Source: Stenocarpella maydis | Taxonomy: Eukaryota; Ascomycota; Sordariomycetes; Diaporthales; Diaporthaceae | NCBI GenBank assembly: GCA_002270565.1 | Contig: NQMI01000086.1 | Span: forward strand, 9,326-73,325 | Reading direction: 5' to 3' | Length of the DNA stretch: 64,000 nt | In this document: piece by piece, positions 11,818 through 22,175 of the stretch | Position numbering within the stretch: the first letter of the stretch is position 1 | Layout of the letters: every line of letters starts with the position of its first letter | Translations under genes and position numbers: made by a program | The notes under the pieces: model-generated | The model's input: only the letters and a program-made list of their open reading frames with translations | Told to the model about the DNA's origin: nothing | The model's database searches: none

Positions 11818-13480
11818 ATGCTGCGAATTGCGTCCGTTAGGACCTTGTGCACGCGAAGCGTGGCACCAATATGCAGTTTGTTTTGTCACATATAGCACCA
11901 CCCAAGTCTATACCAATATGCATTTGACCATTCAGGGTTGCAGAAAAGGCATTTCCAAAAGTCAGCAGTGAGATATTTGGTGAAGCCTTACTTGTTGACA
12001 GATATTGGTGAAGGTATGTGCTTCAGGTTGCTGTGCTCTCTCGAGAAGCCAAATCATGTTGTTAACTCATGGCCAGGAATCACCGAAGTTAGGATTGTCA
12101 GCTGGTTGGTGAAACCGGGCGATAAGGTGGCACAATTCGACCCAATCTGTGAAGTGCAGTCCGATAAAGCATCCGTTGAAGTACGTATGGCTGCACACAC
12201 CATGAAACTGCCAGTTGGCTAAATTTTGAGATTAGATAACCTCCCGGTTTGACGGAACTATAGCTGCCCTACGGTACGATACAGATGACATGGCAATCGT
12301 GGGAGAGGTACTAATGAGCAATCCTGAGTCTACATTTTGACCCCGCTAATTATGTAGCCTCTTGTGGATATTGATCTAGACAATCCGGACGGCTCCGAGG
12401 AGCTTAAAAGCCAGGACCCAACTCTAACCCAACACATCGGCGAACAGGACACAGCAGCCAGCCGTGAAAACATCGTGGAGTCCCTAAGCACGGAGCCTTT
12501 CTCTCACACAACCAACATTGCGCTCAAACAACAGCAGGAGCAAACACCGTCTAGTCCAAAGATTTCCGATGAAAATCGACTGTTACTGTCTCCAGCGGTT
12601 CGGTACAGTCTGAAGACCAATAATATCAACCCTATTCATATACGTGGAACGGGGAAAGATGGTCGGATCTTGAAAGAAGATATCCAGCTCTACTTGGATT
12701 CTCAAATTTCAGCTCTATCCTCATCATCAACACATACTGGGGACCAGATTGTGCCTCTGACTGCAGTGGAATTGGAGATGTTCAAAGTTATGACCAAGTC
12801 ATTAAACATTCCACAGTTCCTATATACGCATTCCCTCAATGCATCGCCCATGATACAGCTTTGCCAAGAAGCAAACCGCTTTGCTGAATCAACGAATCAA
12901 TCATCCAATGGCGCTGTATACAAACTGACGATACTTCCCGTTATGATGAAGGCAATCTCGCAAGTTTTCCTGCAGCACCCGAGACTCAATGCGCACTTGG
13001 ATGCGACAGTCTCGGGTGCGCCTCGGCTCCGCATCAAAGCCTCCCACAATTTCGGCATCGCCATCGACACACCTAGAGGGTTATTTGGTCCCTGTTATCA
13101 AAGACGTGCAGGAGCGGTCGATCGATTCCATTGCCGTAGAGATAAAGCGCCTCAGCACCCTGGCGAAGCTTGGAAATCTTAAACCAGACGACTTTCACCA
13201 CGCCACGTTCATAGTGAGCAACATTGGGAGCATTGGCGGCAATGTCGTGAGTCCTGTCATCGTGCCACCCATGGTTGCCATTGTTGGCATTGGAAGGGTG
13301 CGTAAAGTGGTCTTGCCCGACGGTGATGCGGATGCCGCGGGCTTTGCGACGCAAGATCAGATCACGCTCAGTTGGAGTGCTGATCACCGGGTCCTGGACG
13401 GAGCAGCTGTTGCTAGGTGCGGCGAAGCAGTAGCTGGTACACTTGAGAGAATACAACTGCTGGCAACTACTTTAAGATAA
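11818..13480 (+). CDS. Branched-chain dehydrogenase E2 (dihydrolipoyl acyltransferase), one-base frameshift
   Basis: Core acyltransferase of the branched-chain complex. Exons: 11818 to about 11875 or 11884 (first donor uncertain), 11936-12013, 12077-12180, 12236-12307 and 12358-13480. Order: basic leader ([14 protein letters not shown]); lipoyl domain ([14 protein letters not shown] ... [11 protein letters not shown], lipoyl lysine in DKA); linker; E1/E3-binding domain ([15 protein letters not shown] ... [13 protein letters not shown]); catalytic domain with SADHRVLDG (catalytic His and Asp). The frame breaks at GGG 13078-13080: removing one G joins DTPRG to [13 protein letters not shown] exactly as the family requires. 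The spliced length is divisible by three only after that removal, giving about 477-480 residues. As written the protein stops near 13182, before the catalytic motif. It is either a true inactivating mutation or a homopolymer assembly error. Confidence 0.88.
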
Positions 13481-13804
13481 CACGGAGAGGGCAGTCGGCT
13501 CGCCATCTGGTTGGGGAACGCCGGTATAGCTTGGAATACTGAGTTCTTATTGTATCAATAGTCAACGGTGCGATTTGACATCCTTAGCATCTTATAAAAC
13601 TGCTTTTATCGTATTGATCACCTCCTACGACATTCATCTAGATTGTGACGAACATAGTAAACGAGGGGCAGCAGGATGTCGCTAACCCTGCTGAAATGCG
13701 TCGCCACGGAGGCTGAGTATACAATCGTGGGCTGTATTTGCGTAGATGTTATTGATAATAATTCTGACAAAATACACTGTAACCCAGAATGGCAATGAGA
13801 TCTA
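13481..13804. other. Intergenic, 3' region between E2 and the regulator fragment
   Basis: About 320 bp between the convergent ends of the E2 gene and the minus-strand regulator fragment. It holds only a short spurious frame (13618-13812, minus). Terminators of both transcripts would lie here, but no defined signal is seen. Confidence 0.4.
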
Positions 13805-14647
13805 TCAGTCATCTGTTTCCTCAGAAGTCAGATTGGATTGATGGCGACCGTCGGATAGACTGCTGAGGGGATCAACATCGAGTTGAAGATCAATAAAGCG
13901 CGGATCCATAACCAGCATGTCAGAAAACTGAGTATCATTCAGCACTGCCAAACATGCGTCGTCGAACAACGGATATGTGTTGCTATGATCCAGGTTCCCG
14001 AGTCCACAGGCGTCAAGTGATGGTGTTTCAGGGAGGGTACTGCGTCTTGTCTCAGTAGCTGCTCCAGAAGTGATGCTGGAGTCGTCAACATGGCTGTCGC
14101 CTTCGTAGTTCAGAAGAGTAACTTCGGGACCCGAGAAACTTTCCGAGCCACTCAAATTCATCTTGATGGATACCAAATCGTTGGCTTTTGCATTGGACGA
14201 CGTAGTCGGGCTGACTAACTCGGCAACATGGTAGTCCTCATTGGCCGTGGGTGACTCCATGTCTAGAGTCTCAGTCGATGACGGGCTCAGATGTGACGCA
14301 ATTTCCACAGAGGGGTCAGTCACTGCCATATCTGGCGCCGGCGTAACCGGGCCAGGATAGGGCAGGTGATAATTCAGCTCCAGTTCGCCATCTCGTAGAG
14401 AATGATCCATTGACACACAGAGCTGAACGTAACGATGGGGGTCGGTACATAGCAGATCCTTCCAGCTATCGACTGCCGAATTATTCATGATCTGCCTCTG
14501 GCGAATGTTACTCATAAGGCCACGGATAATGCCCGCTACCCAGTCGACTCCGTCGTACTGAGCATAGAATACTTGCATAGCGCGGACAAATACCGTGGCC
14601 TGACGTTTAGGACCCTCTTTCTCTTTGCCATTAAGTGTTTTGCTCAA
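13805..14647 (-). pseudogene. C-terminal fragment of a fungal transcription factor
   Basis: An open frame of 280 codons ends in an acidic Ser/Thr/Asp-rich tail typical of activation regions of fungal Zn2Cys6 regulators. Its first part (ATVFVRAMQVFYAQYDGVDW ... IRGLMSN) resembles the last helices of the fungal-specific transcription factor domain. The Zn2Cys6 cluster and most of the middle domain are absent. Immediately upstream (beyond about 14650) the DNA encodes a flavin monooxygenase on the opposite strand, so the 5' part was removed by a rearrangement rather than hidden by an intron. The assignment to this regulator class is inferred from composition and position; no DNA-binding motif remains. 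It may once have been the cluster regulator. Confidence 0.6.
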
Positions 14648-14649
14648 AC

Positions 14650-15977
14650 AAACCCTTCATACTGAGTTCGGCGGCTATCCAAATGCCTACGGGAAGAGAG
14701 GCTTCATCCAAAATGCAATGTACGACTATGCCGTGGAACTAGGCGTTGAAATCGCATTTTCTCAGCAAGTCACGGAGATTTTTGAGAACAGCACGTCTGC
14801 TGTGGTTCGAGTCGGGTCTTTGGAGCATGAAGCAGACATGGTCATTGCGGCAGATGGTGTCCGTGGCAAGGCTAGGGATTATGTCACGGGAGTGAAGGAC
14901 CGGCCCAAGAAAAGCGGCTTCGCCGGTGAGTTCCTTTCGAGCGCCAAGCAACGCCAAACAGACCCTTTATGGGCATTGCTGGAAAAGATCTAACCGTTTA
15001 CTTGTTTGAAACCGCCAGTTTATCGATCCTGGTTTCCATTGGATCTTCTCCTAAAGGACCCAGTCACCGAAGCAATTGCCAAGTCAGATAAACCCTTGTT
15101 TAAGGTTTGGATAGCGGAAGACACACACGCCATTCTAACCACAAATGTTACGCTCCGAGGGGCAACATGCTTCGTTACTCATAAAGCAAGTCCTTCATAT
15201 CTATATTTGGGATCTTGTTTCTCGCATATTAACTGATGGCCCGTCTCAATGTACAGGATGCGTCAGATATCAAGGAAGACTGGAGCCTTCCAGGAGATGT
15301 GGATGATATGCTAAGCTGTGTCAAAGGATGGGACGAGCAGCTCACGCATATAATCCAGCAAATTCCAAAAGATTGCTTGATCGATTACAAGCTCCTCTGG
15401 CGAGATCCTGTGCGCCCATGGGTCTCCAAGGGTGGCCGAGTTGCACTGCTAGGTGATTCAGCGCATCCACACCTTGCCACTTCAGGAACCGGTGCCGCAC
15501 AAGCTATAGAGGGTGCTGCAACCATCGGAGCGCTGCTGGAAAAGTCAGGCCGATCCCCGAATATTGCTCTGGCGCTACGAGCTTATGAAAAACTGCGGTA
15601 CGTGATTCAGTCTGGGCTATCCCCACCTCTCTCAATGCTGTCTGGCTCACACGCACGCGTAAAGGTATGAACGAACCAGTCTCACCCAGCGAATGGGATG
15701 GGAGACAAGACACGTATGGCACCAGACAGACTGGGACGCTGTCGCGGCCAATCCCGATTTCCTGAAGCTTCCTCAGCCTGCGTGGTTGTTGGGCCACGAT
15801 GCCACGAAGTATGCGGAGGAAAATTTCGATGCAGTGGTATCTCATCTCCAAAATGGCACCCCATTCGTCTCGAAGAATGTTCCGGAGGGCCATGTGCATG
15901 AAGATTGGAATATCGAGACGATGCTCTCTCATGAGGGCCAGGTAGCTGACAAGAGCTTCTACAAAACTAGAGATTAA
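14650..15977 (+). pseudogene. FAD-dependent monooxygenase (salicylate hydroxylase/PaxM-like), N-terminally truncated
   Basis: Class A flavin monooxygenase that would hydroxylate or epoxidise a small substrate using FAD and NAD(P)H. Exons: about 14650-14925, 15019-15185, 15257-15597 and 15665-15977. The intron at 15186-15256 has a GC donor (GCAAGT) and is required to join FVTHK to DASDIKEDWSLPG. The intron at 15598-15664 ends in AAG and gives LRYERTSLTQRMGWE. The DG motif (VIAADGVRGKARD) and the GD motif (VALLGDSAHPHLATSGTGAAQ) are present. The first roughly 90-100 residues, including the FAD-binding GxGxxG fold, are missing: coding sequence begins abruptly near QTLHTEFGGYPN, exactly where the opposite-strand regulator fragment begins. 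It cannot encode a functional enzyme as it stands. Confidence 0.85.
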
Positions 15978-16719
15978 AGGTACCATCATGTGTTAGGTAG
16001 CTTCGGTTTGTCTTGTTACTCTGGCCATGGAAACTTAAGTATACTCGTGATGATAGATACAAATTGAAATGAAGAGGCCCATTCGAATTACATACCTAGC
16101 ACGGAACCCCTGCTTCTCTTGTCTTCCTTGTGGCTAGGGCTTGCTAGTCTACAAACATTCTCAATTGCGGGGCCTCTTCTTTGAGAGGCCCGAGGAAGTT
16201 TGACTTGGTGTCACGATTCCGAGCGTGGCGTATCGAAAAGAGCAACGTGACTGGTTTCTTAGCACTACTGCTATTGAGCGAGTAGTATTCGTTTATATAC
16301 ATAATGAGCGTGAGAATAGTGGGCCCAGCGACCCGCTGATTCGTGACACTTGGACACCCCATCATATTATCGACTACCTAGACGTTCAAAGGGCTAGGTA
16401 GTCATTAATGTATTAGAGAAATCCACCTGAGCTTCTCCGGTAAACTCTCTCCCTTCCCCCTTTTATCGAGCCCCTCGCGGAAGCTGTTGGATCGAGATGC
16501 TGTCTGCATCAATCAGATGTGCACAAATCAAGATTTGGTGCTCCAATTTGTAGCAGCGAAAGTCCTCTCGATGAACTCGTCCGTAAAGTTGCCTTCTGAG
16601 TCCAGGTTCTTCTGCTCAGACTTCCACGTGTCTCTGACCAGAGCTTCTCTTTGTACATCCCGTGGTTTCAGCGTACATCTGAGAGACGGTCAGCAGAATG
16701 GCCAGGTGGCGGGTCACAG
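15978..16719. other. Intergenic spacer between convergent monooxygenase and P450
   Basis: About 740 bp without a supported gene. The short frames seen (16144-16365 minus, 16487-16723 plus) lack recognisable domains and the latter is antisense to the P450 end. It should hold the 3' ends of the flanking transcripts. Confidence 0.4.
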
Positions 16720-18826
16720 CTAATTGGACTCTACATACTCGAAATCCTCGGGTCTCACGATGAGGCCAGGTGTCACGGCATCTCTGTTGATAACAGTAGG
16801 ATTACCTTCATGATCGAAAGCTCTCTGAATATCAAATGCCCAGAGAATCCGAGAAATGGCAATGAAGAGGTTGCGCTCCGCGACATGAAAGCCGGGACAA
16901 ACGCGTCTGCCTGCACCAAAGGTGAAATGCCTGCGCCGTGGAGAGTCCTGGCTTATGGCATTATTCTCGGCCAGGGTTGTTTCTGCATCCTGTCGCAGAG
17001 GGTTGAAATCTCTCGAGTCGGCAAATCGCTGATGGTTGAGAGTCCAAACCTTTGGTGGAGCTCAATATCAGCCGGGCGGAATGGACCGGTGGTTCGGATG
17101 TCACCTACATTCATCATGACAATAGATCCTTTTGGTATGACCATACCCTCGTATACATCATCTCGTTGCACCGAGTGGGGAACTGCTGCTGATAGCGTGC
17201 TTGGGGCCCCTAATGGAGACAATTAGTAACTCCCGGCCGGAATACTGACTCTCGTAGCTTGCTTACAGCGTAAAGTCTCCTCGACTACACCCCGTACGTA
17301 GGATAGATCGGCTCTATCTTCCCAGGTTGGTAAACGATCCCGGCCGATGACTGCATCCAGTTCCGCCTGTGCTTTGGCTTGGACGTCCGGGTGGAGAACC
17401 ATAGCCTACTGATGTCAGCGGGTAACATCGTTTCACACAACACCAGTTGAGTGGGTAGCTGACCTTGATGAAGCCGAGAATCGTATTGGCTGATGTGTCC
17501 CTGTAAAACACAGCAGAGTCAGCCCCATCCGGCAGTCAATTGATTATTGGAAGATGGAGAGAACTCACATTGCTGCGCCGAATCCGTGGGCGACATTATG
17601 AGCAATCTGACGGTCGTCAAGCCTGTCGTCATCCTTGTCGAGAAGCATGTCTCGTATAAAACCTGGCAATAGTCAGAACAAACAACCCACCCCATTATGA
17701 AATATGTGCTCGTACTTGGATGAAGTTTCCCATCGGCGATCATCTTCTTGGCCCGGTTCAGCAGGTCAAAGAATACCCGGTCCTCCAGGTCTTGAATGTG
17801 CCGGAATCGTTTTTTGAAGGGAAGTGCCCAATCGGGTAAAATTTGATAGATGGGTCGAAGAAAGGGGTAGAAGTCCACCAGTTGGAAATTGATGGCTTCG
17901 GAAGTTATTTCTATCCACTATATCCAAGTTTACTTCAGCGACTAGAAGTATGGGACTCGATAGCTTCTACTCACTTCAATAAGGGCTTGAACATATCCAG
18001 TTCCCGTTTGGGGGGTGCGCCATCCATAGAGAACACCACTGGAAATGCTAGCAGTATAGCGCTGCACGTGCCTTACCCATTCTTTTGGTTCCACAAGCAT
18101 GTCATTCGACATTTGCAAGCTGTAGAAGTGCTTTTCGACATACATTAGCAATGAGATAAACGCTGGGATCTTGATTTCGCACCTGATACGGAAGATATGT
18201 GTTGGCGGATGTAACATTCAGGCGAACATGATACATCTTCCTCTGGCGACGCCAAACGTCATCATTACTGTACGACACGATTCGTTAGTTATCAGTGTCT
18301 CATATAATGACGAAAACCGATAGAGACTCACTCGCGTAAGGCAATGTTCAAATTGTCACCAAGACGCCGTATCAAAAGATCTGGGCAGCATGAATAAATC
18401 TGGCTCCTTTTCTCCAAGAGGTCGCGTACTACACTGGGGTCGTTCAGCAAAATGAGATTCTGTCCGCCGACCTTGAGGGTTACAATGGGCCCGTCTGCAT
18501 TGACCCCATCAGCATGAGCTATTTATTTAGACTCCGAAACCAATTATACGCACATTGTTGGGCAATTTTTTGAAATTCGAGATGCAGGTTCTTGGTAGGA
18601 AATTGGTGCAAGTTGCCGATGAGCGGCAGAGTTGGAGGGCCTGTACAAACCCAAGCTATTAGTCTGCTAAGCCCTACCGGAAATCTATAGATCTCATCAT
18701 ACCTGGGGGATAGTTCTTCGGCCTCATGCTATACTGCAGAATGCGGAACACTATCAGCGAGCCCCCAACCGCAAGTGCGACCAACAGGGCTGGGGGAACT
18801 CCCGCAAAATCCATCAAGTTGGCCAT
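16720..18826 (-). CDS. Cytochrome P450 monooxygenase no. 1
   Basis: Membrane-anchored haem monooxygenase. About 11 exons on the minus strand: 18826-18713, 18640-18554, 18494-18332, 18267-18190, 18119-17975, 17917 onward and so on, ending at the stop 16722-16720. The start at 18826 gives an anchor (ALLVALAVGGSLIVFRIL) followed by NYPPGPPTLPLIGN. Later motifs: DDVWRRQRKM (C-helix), FGAAMDTSANT (I-helix), VVEETLRW (ExxR), FADSRDFNPLR (PERF-like) and FTFGAGRRVCPG (haem cysteine). The last intron (17108-17050) correctly joins MMN to VWTLNHQRF. At exon 4 a GTATCA donor at 18189 is needed; the apparent alternative seven bases on would break the frame. All landmarks are present, so the gene looks functional. 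The fold resembles fungal O-demethylase/monooxygenase P450s; the substrate is unknown. Confidence 0.9.
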
Positions 18827-19755
18827 TATTTTAGAAGCTAAATTATGATGTCGCACAAGTTACTCCAGCCCGTTGGCATCAGGGTCAAAGGTGCTGAAAC
18901 AATAGTCAATAGGTCGTTCTGCAGTCCGTCTCAAGCGTTCTGTGGCAGTGTCATTCTAGATGTCCGCCAACTGGGCCAAAGCAGTATCGGAGGTTAGTTA
19001 ACCCCGCGGGCTTGGGATTCTGGAGATCCGGAACGTCCGGGCGGGTACACATATCAGAACGAGTTCCAGCCATACATACCTAGGTAACCTCCTCTACTGG
19101 GGCAATGCCAACGGAAGAAGGCTCTGATACTTCCGAGGGCAGCCAAGGTTGGCAAATCATGGCAAATACTCCGCCATACTTGCGGTTATAAATCACTAAG
19201 CCTGTTACTATGAGAAATTGAATTTAGTGCTTGCGGATCTGTCCCGATCCCCATTGAAGGACTTCAAAATGGCTGGTCTGAATTCTACCAAGAATAAGCT
19301 CGTGGTGGTGACTGGTGGCGGATCAGGTATGCGCAGCCTATACTTGGCTGATAGCTTGGCACGAATGCTCAGAAAATAGAATTCAAGCCTTGGTCCATAC
19401 CCAAAAATACCTAGGTACGTAATGCCTGCCAACGTAAAGTACCACTGTTAGCCCCAGATCGCCGCCAGGCATTGGCGGACGTTGTCGGAACATCCCAGAA
19501 TTGATTCTAGATGCACTTTAGAATAGCATGAGGATATAGCCTCGTTAACCTCACTGTGCTTTGCTTGGCGACGAGCGGGATGAATCCATTGGTCCGGCGT
19601 TTCGGGCAGTTCCTTGCCGGCGTTCGATATCGTACCGAGTCGCCAAGTACCAAGTGACCACATTCCCCGCTGTATATATTTCTGACAACCAATTCTTATC
19701 GTATTCGAAGCCCAGGATCGAATCTGGTTAGCTCGTGAATACACGCCGCGCAGAG
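18827..19755. other. Divergent intergenic region with SDR remnant
   Basis: Lies between the starts of P450 no. 1 (minus) and the PheA-type monooxygenase (plus), so it should contain both promoters. Apart from the SDR exon remnant at 19269, no coding potential is seen; minus-strand frames at 19208-19432 and 19448-19744 show no family features. Confidence 0.4.
19269..19326 (+). pseudogene. First-exon remnant of a short-chain dehydrogenase/reductase
   Basis: The ATG at 19269 opens a 19-codon stretch ending LVVVTGGGSG, the start of the SDR cofactor motif TGxxxGxG, directly followed by a plausible donor (GTATGC). No sequence encoding the following GIG...A helix, NNAG or YxxxK motifs is found before the next gene at 19756. 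This looks like the isolated 5' exon of a deleted SDR gene. It is too short for certainty. Confidence 0.5.
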
Positions 19756-21830
19756 ATGGCTACCGATACCGGAATGTCCGAGGACTACGTCCTCATCGCT
19801 GGGGGCGGGCCCGTTGGATTATTGACCGCTACAGTGCTCGCATCTTATGGAATCAAATCGGTGGTATTCGAGCGGAATCCATCCACCACTAAGTAGTACT
19901 AGCATCACCACAAGACAAAGCTACTTGCTGACGAAGGATGGATCAGGTGGCCGAAGATGGACTTGACCAATGTCAGGTCCATGGAGCTGTGCCGGCGCCT
20001 CGGTCTTGCCGACAGTCTTCGAAGCCATGGTACGCTTTCTCACTACGAGCTCTCCAGTCCCCATTAAACCGCCGTTAAACAACTAAAAGGTGTACCTTCT
20101 CCCAAACCATACAATGTCCTCTTCACTCCTGGTCTGAGCCATCCTGAGTTGTTTGCGCAATGGAACCTCCCGTCGGTGGATGAGTACAGAAAGATCATCC
20201 GAGAAAATAACGATGGTACCCAGCCAGAGGAGCCGTACCAACGCATATCTCAGTCCATTTTTGAGGCGTGGATGAGGACTTTGTGCGAAGATAATCCTCT
20301 GGTTGACTTGAGATTTGGATGGAAGCTGGAGTCAGTCCACGAGCTCCCGGATAGCGTCGAGGCTCGGGTTACTGAAGTAGCCACGGGAACTTCGCATTCG
20401 TTCAGACCAAAGTACATGGTTGGTTGTGATGGTGCGTCTAGTCAGACCAGAAGGTCTTTAGAAATCGCCCTAGACGGCGGACCGGTGTAAGGCTCCCCTC
20501 TTATCAATTTTGTCTCCCAGCATATTAACCCACCACGCAGCCCAGCAACGTTTCTCCTCGTGCACTTCAAGTCCAAAGAGATGGCAAGGCTCCACCACAA
20601 GAGGCCTTTCTGGCATCTGTTTGTTCTCCAGCCCGGGAATTTTGCGGGTGCCGTCATCTCGCAGGATGATGAGGTGGGTGCTTTAACACAGACGTTTCAC
20701 GATCCAATGCACTCACCATTTGGCTCTAGGACATCTTTACGGTCCACTATCCTCTTCCGCCGGGCTCCGATCCGAGCCAAATCAGCTCTGAAGATGCTGT
20801 ATATACAGTCCTTGGAGGTCAAGACGGGCCCTTTCGCATTCAGATTGATGAGGTCCTGGTGAGGTCGACGTACCGCCCAAGCATTGCAGTCGCTCGCAAA
20901 TTTGCTGGTCCGCAGTTACGGGTATTCCTAGCTGGTGATTCAGCCCATCAGAATATCCCCACCGGAGGATATGGTATGAACACCGGCATTGGAGACGCAT
21001 ATGACATTGCCTGGAAGCTCGCCGCAGTCATGCAGGGATACGGACGCCAGGGATTGCTTGCCTCCTACGAGGAGGAACGGCGACCGGTATCTATCACCAA
21101 TGTGGAGCGCTCTGGTATCCACATGTCTGCCCACATGAAGGCTGTGGAGATACTGGGCAGACTCGTCACAGTGGGGAGCGACTCCAAGGAGATTCAAGAG
21201 CAGCTGCATCAACATTATCAGCAGAACAATGGCGAGAATACAGACCTCGGAATTGAGATGGGATATCGCTATATTTCTTGCGTGTGTGCTCCGGAGGAGG
21301 GCACTGCGGAAGAGTGGAATCCGCACTCATACCTCCCCACAACCGCTCCGGGAAGTCGGCCACCACACGTGTTTCTGCGCGACGGGAGAGCGGTATTTGA
21401 CCTTCTTGGGAAGTCATACAGCCTTGTGGAGTTCCAGAAGGACCCTGAAGATGTGAATGCTGGCAGCAGTATGCTTGTCCAGGCTGCCAAGGTCCTCAAA
21501 ATTCCTTTGACTTTCGTCTTGCTATCTGGTGAAGAGCACGCTGCCAAACTATGGCAGAAAAGGCTTGTACTGGTCAGACCGGATGGCCATGTTGCCTGGA
21601 GAGGTTCTGCTGTCGATAATTGGTCCGGCGCATACAAAATCCTGGAAGTCGCGACGGGTTACCATCAAGGAGCGGCCTCAGTTTCGATCACAGAGCAGTC
21701 GGGTGGCGTCAATTCTGGGGAGTCTGCCCCGTATTCACATAATATCCCAAAACAGTTTGCGTCCACAGAATTCCAGGGTACTCAGACTACTGATTATAAA
21801 TTAGAAGGGATGGGCGAGATGCAATCTTAG
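19756..21830 (+). CDS. FAD-dependent aromatic monooxygenase, PheA/TfdB (phenol hydroxylase) type
   Basis: Class A flavoprotein hydroxylase, probably acting on a phenolic or polyketide ring with NAD(P)H and O2. Five exons: 19756-19892, 19947-20029, 20090-20486, 20541-20673 and 20730-21830, giving 616 residues. Motifs in order: FAD-binding GxGxxG (VLIAGGGPVGLLTATVLASY) near residues 12-31; a substrate-side stretch (WPKMDLTNVRSMELCRRLGL); DG motif (MVGCDGASSQTRRSL); GD motif (FLAGDSAHQNIPTGGYGMNT), then GIGDAYDIAWKLAA. The C-terminal part (FVLLSGEEHAAKLWQKRLVL ... VRPDGHVAWRG) is the thioredoxin-like domain of phenol-hydroxylase-type enzymes. All introns are 54-60 bp with normal borders. No lesion was found; this is one of the best preserved genes of the cluster. 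Confidence 0.93.
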
Positions 21831-22175
21831 TTTGTCATAGTAGCATACTTTTTCCACATCACCACATATTTACTTTCTGAATCTACATGTGCTGGGAATA
21901 AGGTTGTATTTATCCAACGGTCATCTCTTATCGTATGTCTCGTGTCCATGTGTCAGTAGAGTTAATGGCATTTCCGTCACCAGGCCATGGATCTGTATGG
22001 TGTGTTTCCGTTTCCGGGAAGTCCTAGCATCCTGAACAATATTAGACACTAAATCACCGATTATCCTTGGAGTTGTCGCCTTTGCTATCCCTAGGACTTC
22101 GCTGGTTACAACTTCAGAATAATTTTCAGCTATTACTGGCCAAGCTATAGGCTACCTTCTATCACCCATACCATT

